Shown one piece after another: positions 62,862 through 64,000 of a DNA stretch of 64,000 nucleotides. Numbering within the stretch: position 1 is the first letter of the stretch; each line of letters opens with the position of its first letter. The translations under genes and the position numbers were made by a program. The notes beneath the pieces were generated by a model. That model saw nothing but the letters and a program-made list of their open reading frames with translations, was not told the origin of the DNA and made no database searches. Source of the DNA: Qipengyuania oceanensis (GTDB lineage Bacteria; Pseudomonadota; Alphaproteobacteria; Sphingomonadales; Sphingomonadaceae); contig NZ_WTYN01000002.1 in the NCBI RefSeq assembly GCF_009827535.1, positions 124,001 through 188,000 of the forward strand, given 5' to 3'.

Positions 62862-64000
62862 TGCGACGCATTTCGATCCTCGGAGCAACGGGATCGGTCG
62901 GCGAGCAGACGCTCGACCTGATCCGGCGAAATCGTGCCGACTGGCAGGTGGTCGCGCTGACGGCCAACTGCTCGGCGGAGAAGCTGGCAGCCATGGCGCG
63001 TGAGTTCGAGGCGGAGATCGCCGTCGTCGGTGACGAGGGCTGCCTTACGCAACTGCGCGATGGGCTTGCCGGGTCGCAGGTCGCCGCCGCCGGAGGCGGC
63101 GAAGCGTTGTGCGAAGCTGCCGCTCGTCCGGCAGACATCGTGGTCGCGGCGATCGTCGGCTGTGCTGGGCTCGCACCTGTCATGGCCGCGATCGAGCAGG
63201 GCGCGACCGTCGCCCTGGCGAACAAGGAGGCGCTGGTTTCGGCTGGCGATGTCATGACGGCCGCGGTCGCGCGACATCAGGCATTGCTTCTGCCGGTCGA
63301 CAGCGAACACAATGCGATCTTCCAGTGCCTCGCCGGCAACCGCTTGTCGCAGGTGCGCCGGATCACGCTGACGGCGAGCGGCGGCCCGTTGCGAACGGTG
63401 GAGGACCTGTCATCGGTGACGCCGGCGCAGGCCGTGGCGCATCCCAACTGGGACATGGGCGCCAAGATCAGCGTCGATAGTGCGACCATGTTCAACAAGG
63501 GCCTCGAACTGATCGAGGCGCATCACCTGTTCCCGGTCGGCCTCGACAAGCTCGACATCGTGGTCCACCCGCAAAGCGTGATCCATTCGATGGTCGAATA
63601 CCGCGACGGATCGACGCTGGCGCAGCTCGGTCCGCCGGACATGCGCGTGCCGATCGCTTCGTGCCTCGCCTGGCCAGAGCGGATGGACACGCCCTGCAAG
63701 CCACTGGACCTGCCGGCGCTCGGGACGATGACTTTCGAAGCGCCCGACGAGGTTCGCTTCCCCGCGACGCGCCTGGCGCGCGATGCGGCGGAGCAGGGCG
63801 GCGCGGCGCCGGCAGTGCTCAACGCCGCGAACGAAGTTGCGGTCGCCGCCTTCCTCGCCGGTCAGATCGGGTTCACGCGCATCGCGGCATTGGTCGAGCG
63901 CACGCTCGAACGTTCGAACTTCGGCGCCGCGCCCAAGACGGTCGACGACGTGCTGTTGATTGATGCCGCCGCCCGCAAGACGGCGCGCGAAATGCTGGAG
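62861..64000 (+). CDS. dxr: 1-deoxy-D-xylulose-5-phosphate reductoisomerase (3' truncated)
   Basis: NADPH-dependent second enzyme of the MEP isoprenoid pathway. The frame is open to the last base (380 codons), so only the last few residues are outside the window. ISILGATGSVGEQTLDLI is the NADPH loop, ALANKEALVSAG and PVDSEHNAIFQCL hold metal and substrate ligands, TASGGPLR and NWDMGAKISVDSATMFNKGLELIEA follow. The ATG overlaps the cdsA stop. It supplies isoprenoid precursors to uppS and ubiA. Confidence 0.96.
   Translation, partial: MRRISILGATGSVGEQTLDLIRRNRADWQVVALTANCSAEKLAAMAREFEAEIAVVGDEGCLTQLRDGLAGSQVAAAGGGEALCEAAARPADIVVAAIVGCAGLAPVMAAIEQGATVALANKEALVSAGDVMTAAVARHQALLLPVDSEHNAIFQCLAGNRLSQVRRITLTASGGPLRTVEDLSSVTPAQAVAHPNWDMGAKISVDSATMFNKGLELIEAHHLFPVGLDKLDIVVHPQSVIHSMVEYRDGSTLAQLGPPDMRVPIASCLAWPERMDTPCKPLDLPALGTMTFEAPDEVRFPATRLARDAAEQGGAAPAVLNAANEVAVAAFLAGQIGFTRIAALVERTLERSNFGAAPKTVDDVLLIDAAARKTAREMLE

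Overview
The window is an ordinary, gene-dense stretch of chromosome from an alphaproteobacterium, most likely a marine or brackish member of the Erythrobacteraceae (Sphingomonadales: Erythrobacter, Qipengyuania and relatives). This rests on the high-GC codon use, a class I lysyl-tRNA synthetase, a LOV-HWE histidine kinase of the kind known from Erythrobacter litoralis, a sphingomonad-type TonB receptor, a FnrL-type regulator, and the order coxC-DUF983-SURF1-thrC. No mobile element, prophage, integrase or CRISPR array was found. Almost all genes are core or conserved, so this reads as a backbone region and not an island. Both ends cut genes: coxC lacks its 5' end and dxr its 3' end.

Layout. 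1-1301: end of the cytochrome c oxidase operon (coxC, DUF983, SURF1). 1353-6076: thrC, an RlmI-like methyltransferase, then a pterin/molybdopterin run (folB, an SDR-like fragment protein, moaA, moaD, moaE). 6087-7825: an FNR box, a small membrane protein, a FnrL-like oxygen sensor and a lipoprotein. 8011-8811: rplU-rpmA. 9020-13928: GNAT, a metal-dependent hydrolase divergent from a TetR regulator with palindromic operators between them, ygfZ, pyrC, rarD. 14122-19699: a glycine-zipper protein, astD, selO, an alpha/beta hydrolase and a glycosyltransferase. 19845-21984: a YfgM-like/BamB pair. 22010-25426: an ABM protein, gshA, rsmE, ubiA. 25426-27927: YedK, an orphan ArsR with its own operator, VOC and soxR sharing a SoxR box, sixA. 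27927-33980: a DinG-type helicase, an HPt protein, lysS and the LOV kinase.

33999-37201: a 2OG oxygenase, cytochrome b561, an RcnB-like secreted protein and a flavin-binding PNPOx-like protein. 37409-41190: a DEAD-box RNA helicase, a 74-residue unknown, ettA. 41366-44630: a diguanylate cyclase and a two-gene YdbS/YdbT-like PH-domain operon. 44802-48737: a TonB receptor, a MATE exporter, tRNA-Pro(TGG) and a CAT-anticodon tRNA. 48817-51267: an atypical histidine kinase divergent from an Lrp/AsnC regulator. 51304-53678: aroQ-accB-accC. 53758-57670: a FabH-like KAS III, a PAP2 phosphatase, psd-pssA. 58257-64000: rpsB-tsf-pyrH-frr-uppS-cdsA-dxr, linking translation, undecaprenyl and phospholipid synthesis, and the start of the MEP pathway.

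Nothing here forms a clearly new multi-gene system. The most informative signals are regulatory: a near-consensus SoxR box aimed at a glyoxalase-fold gene, an FNR box beside its likely regulator, paired palindromes at a TetR/hydrolase divergon, a perfect palindrome before an orphan ArsR gene, and an intrinsic-terminator-like hairpin inside the first codons of the DUF983 gene. The light-sensing LOV kinase directly behind lysS, with an HPt protein divergent from lysS, is the best lead for an unexplored signalling route.
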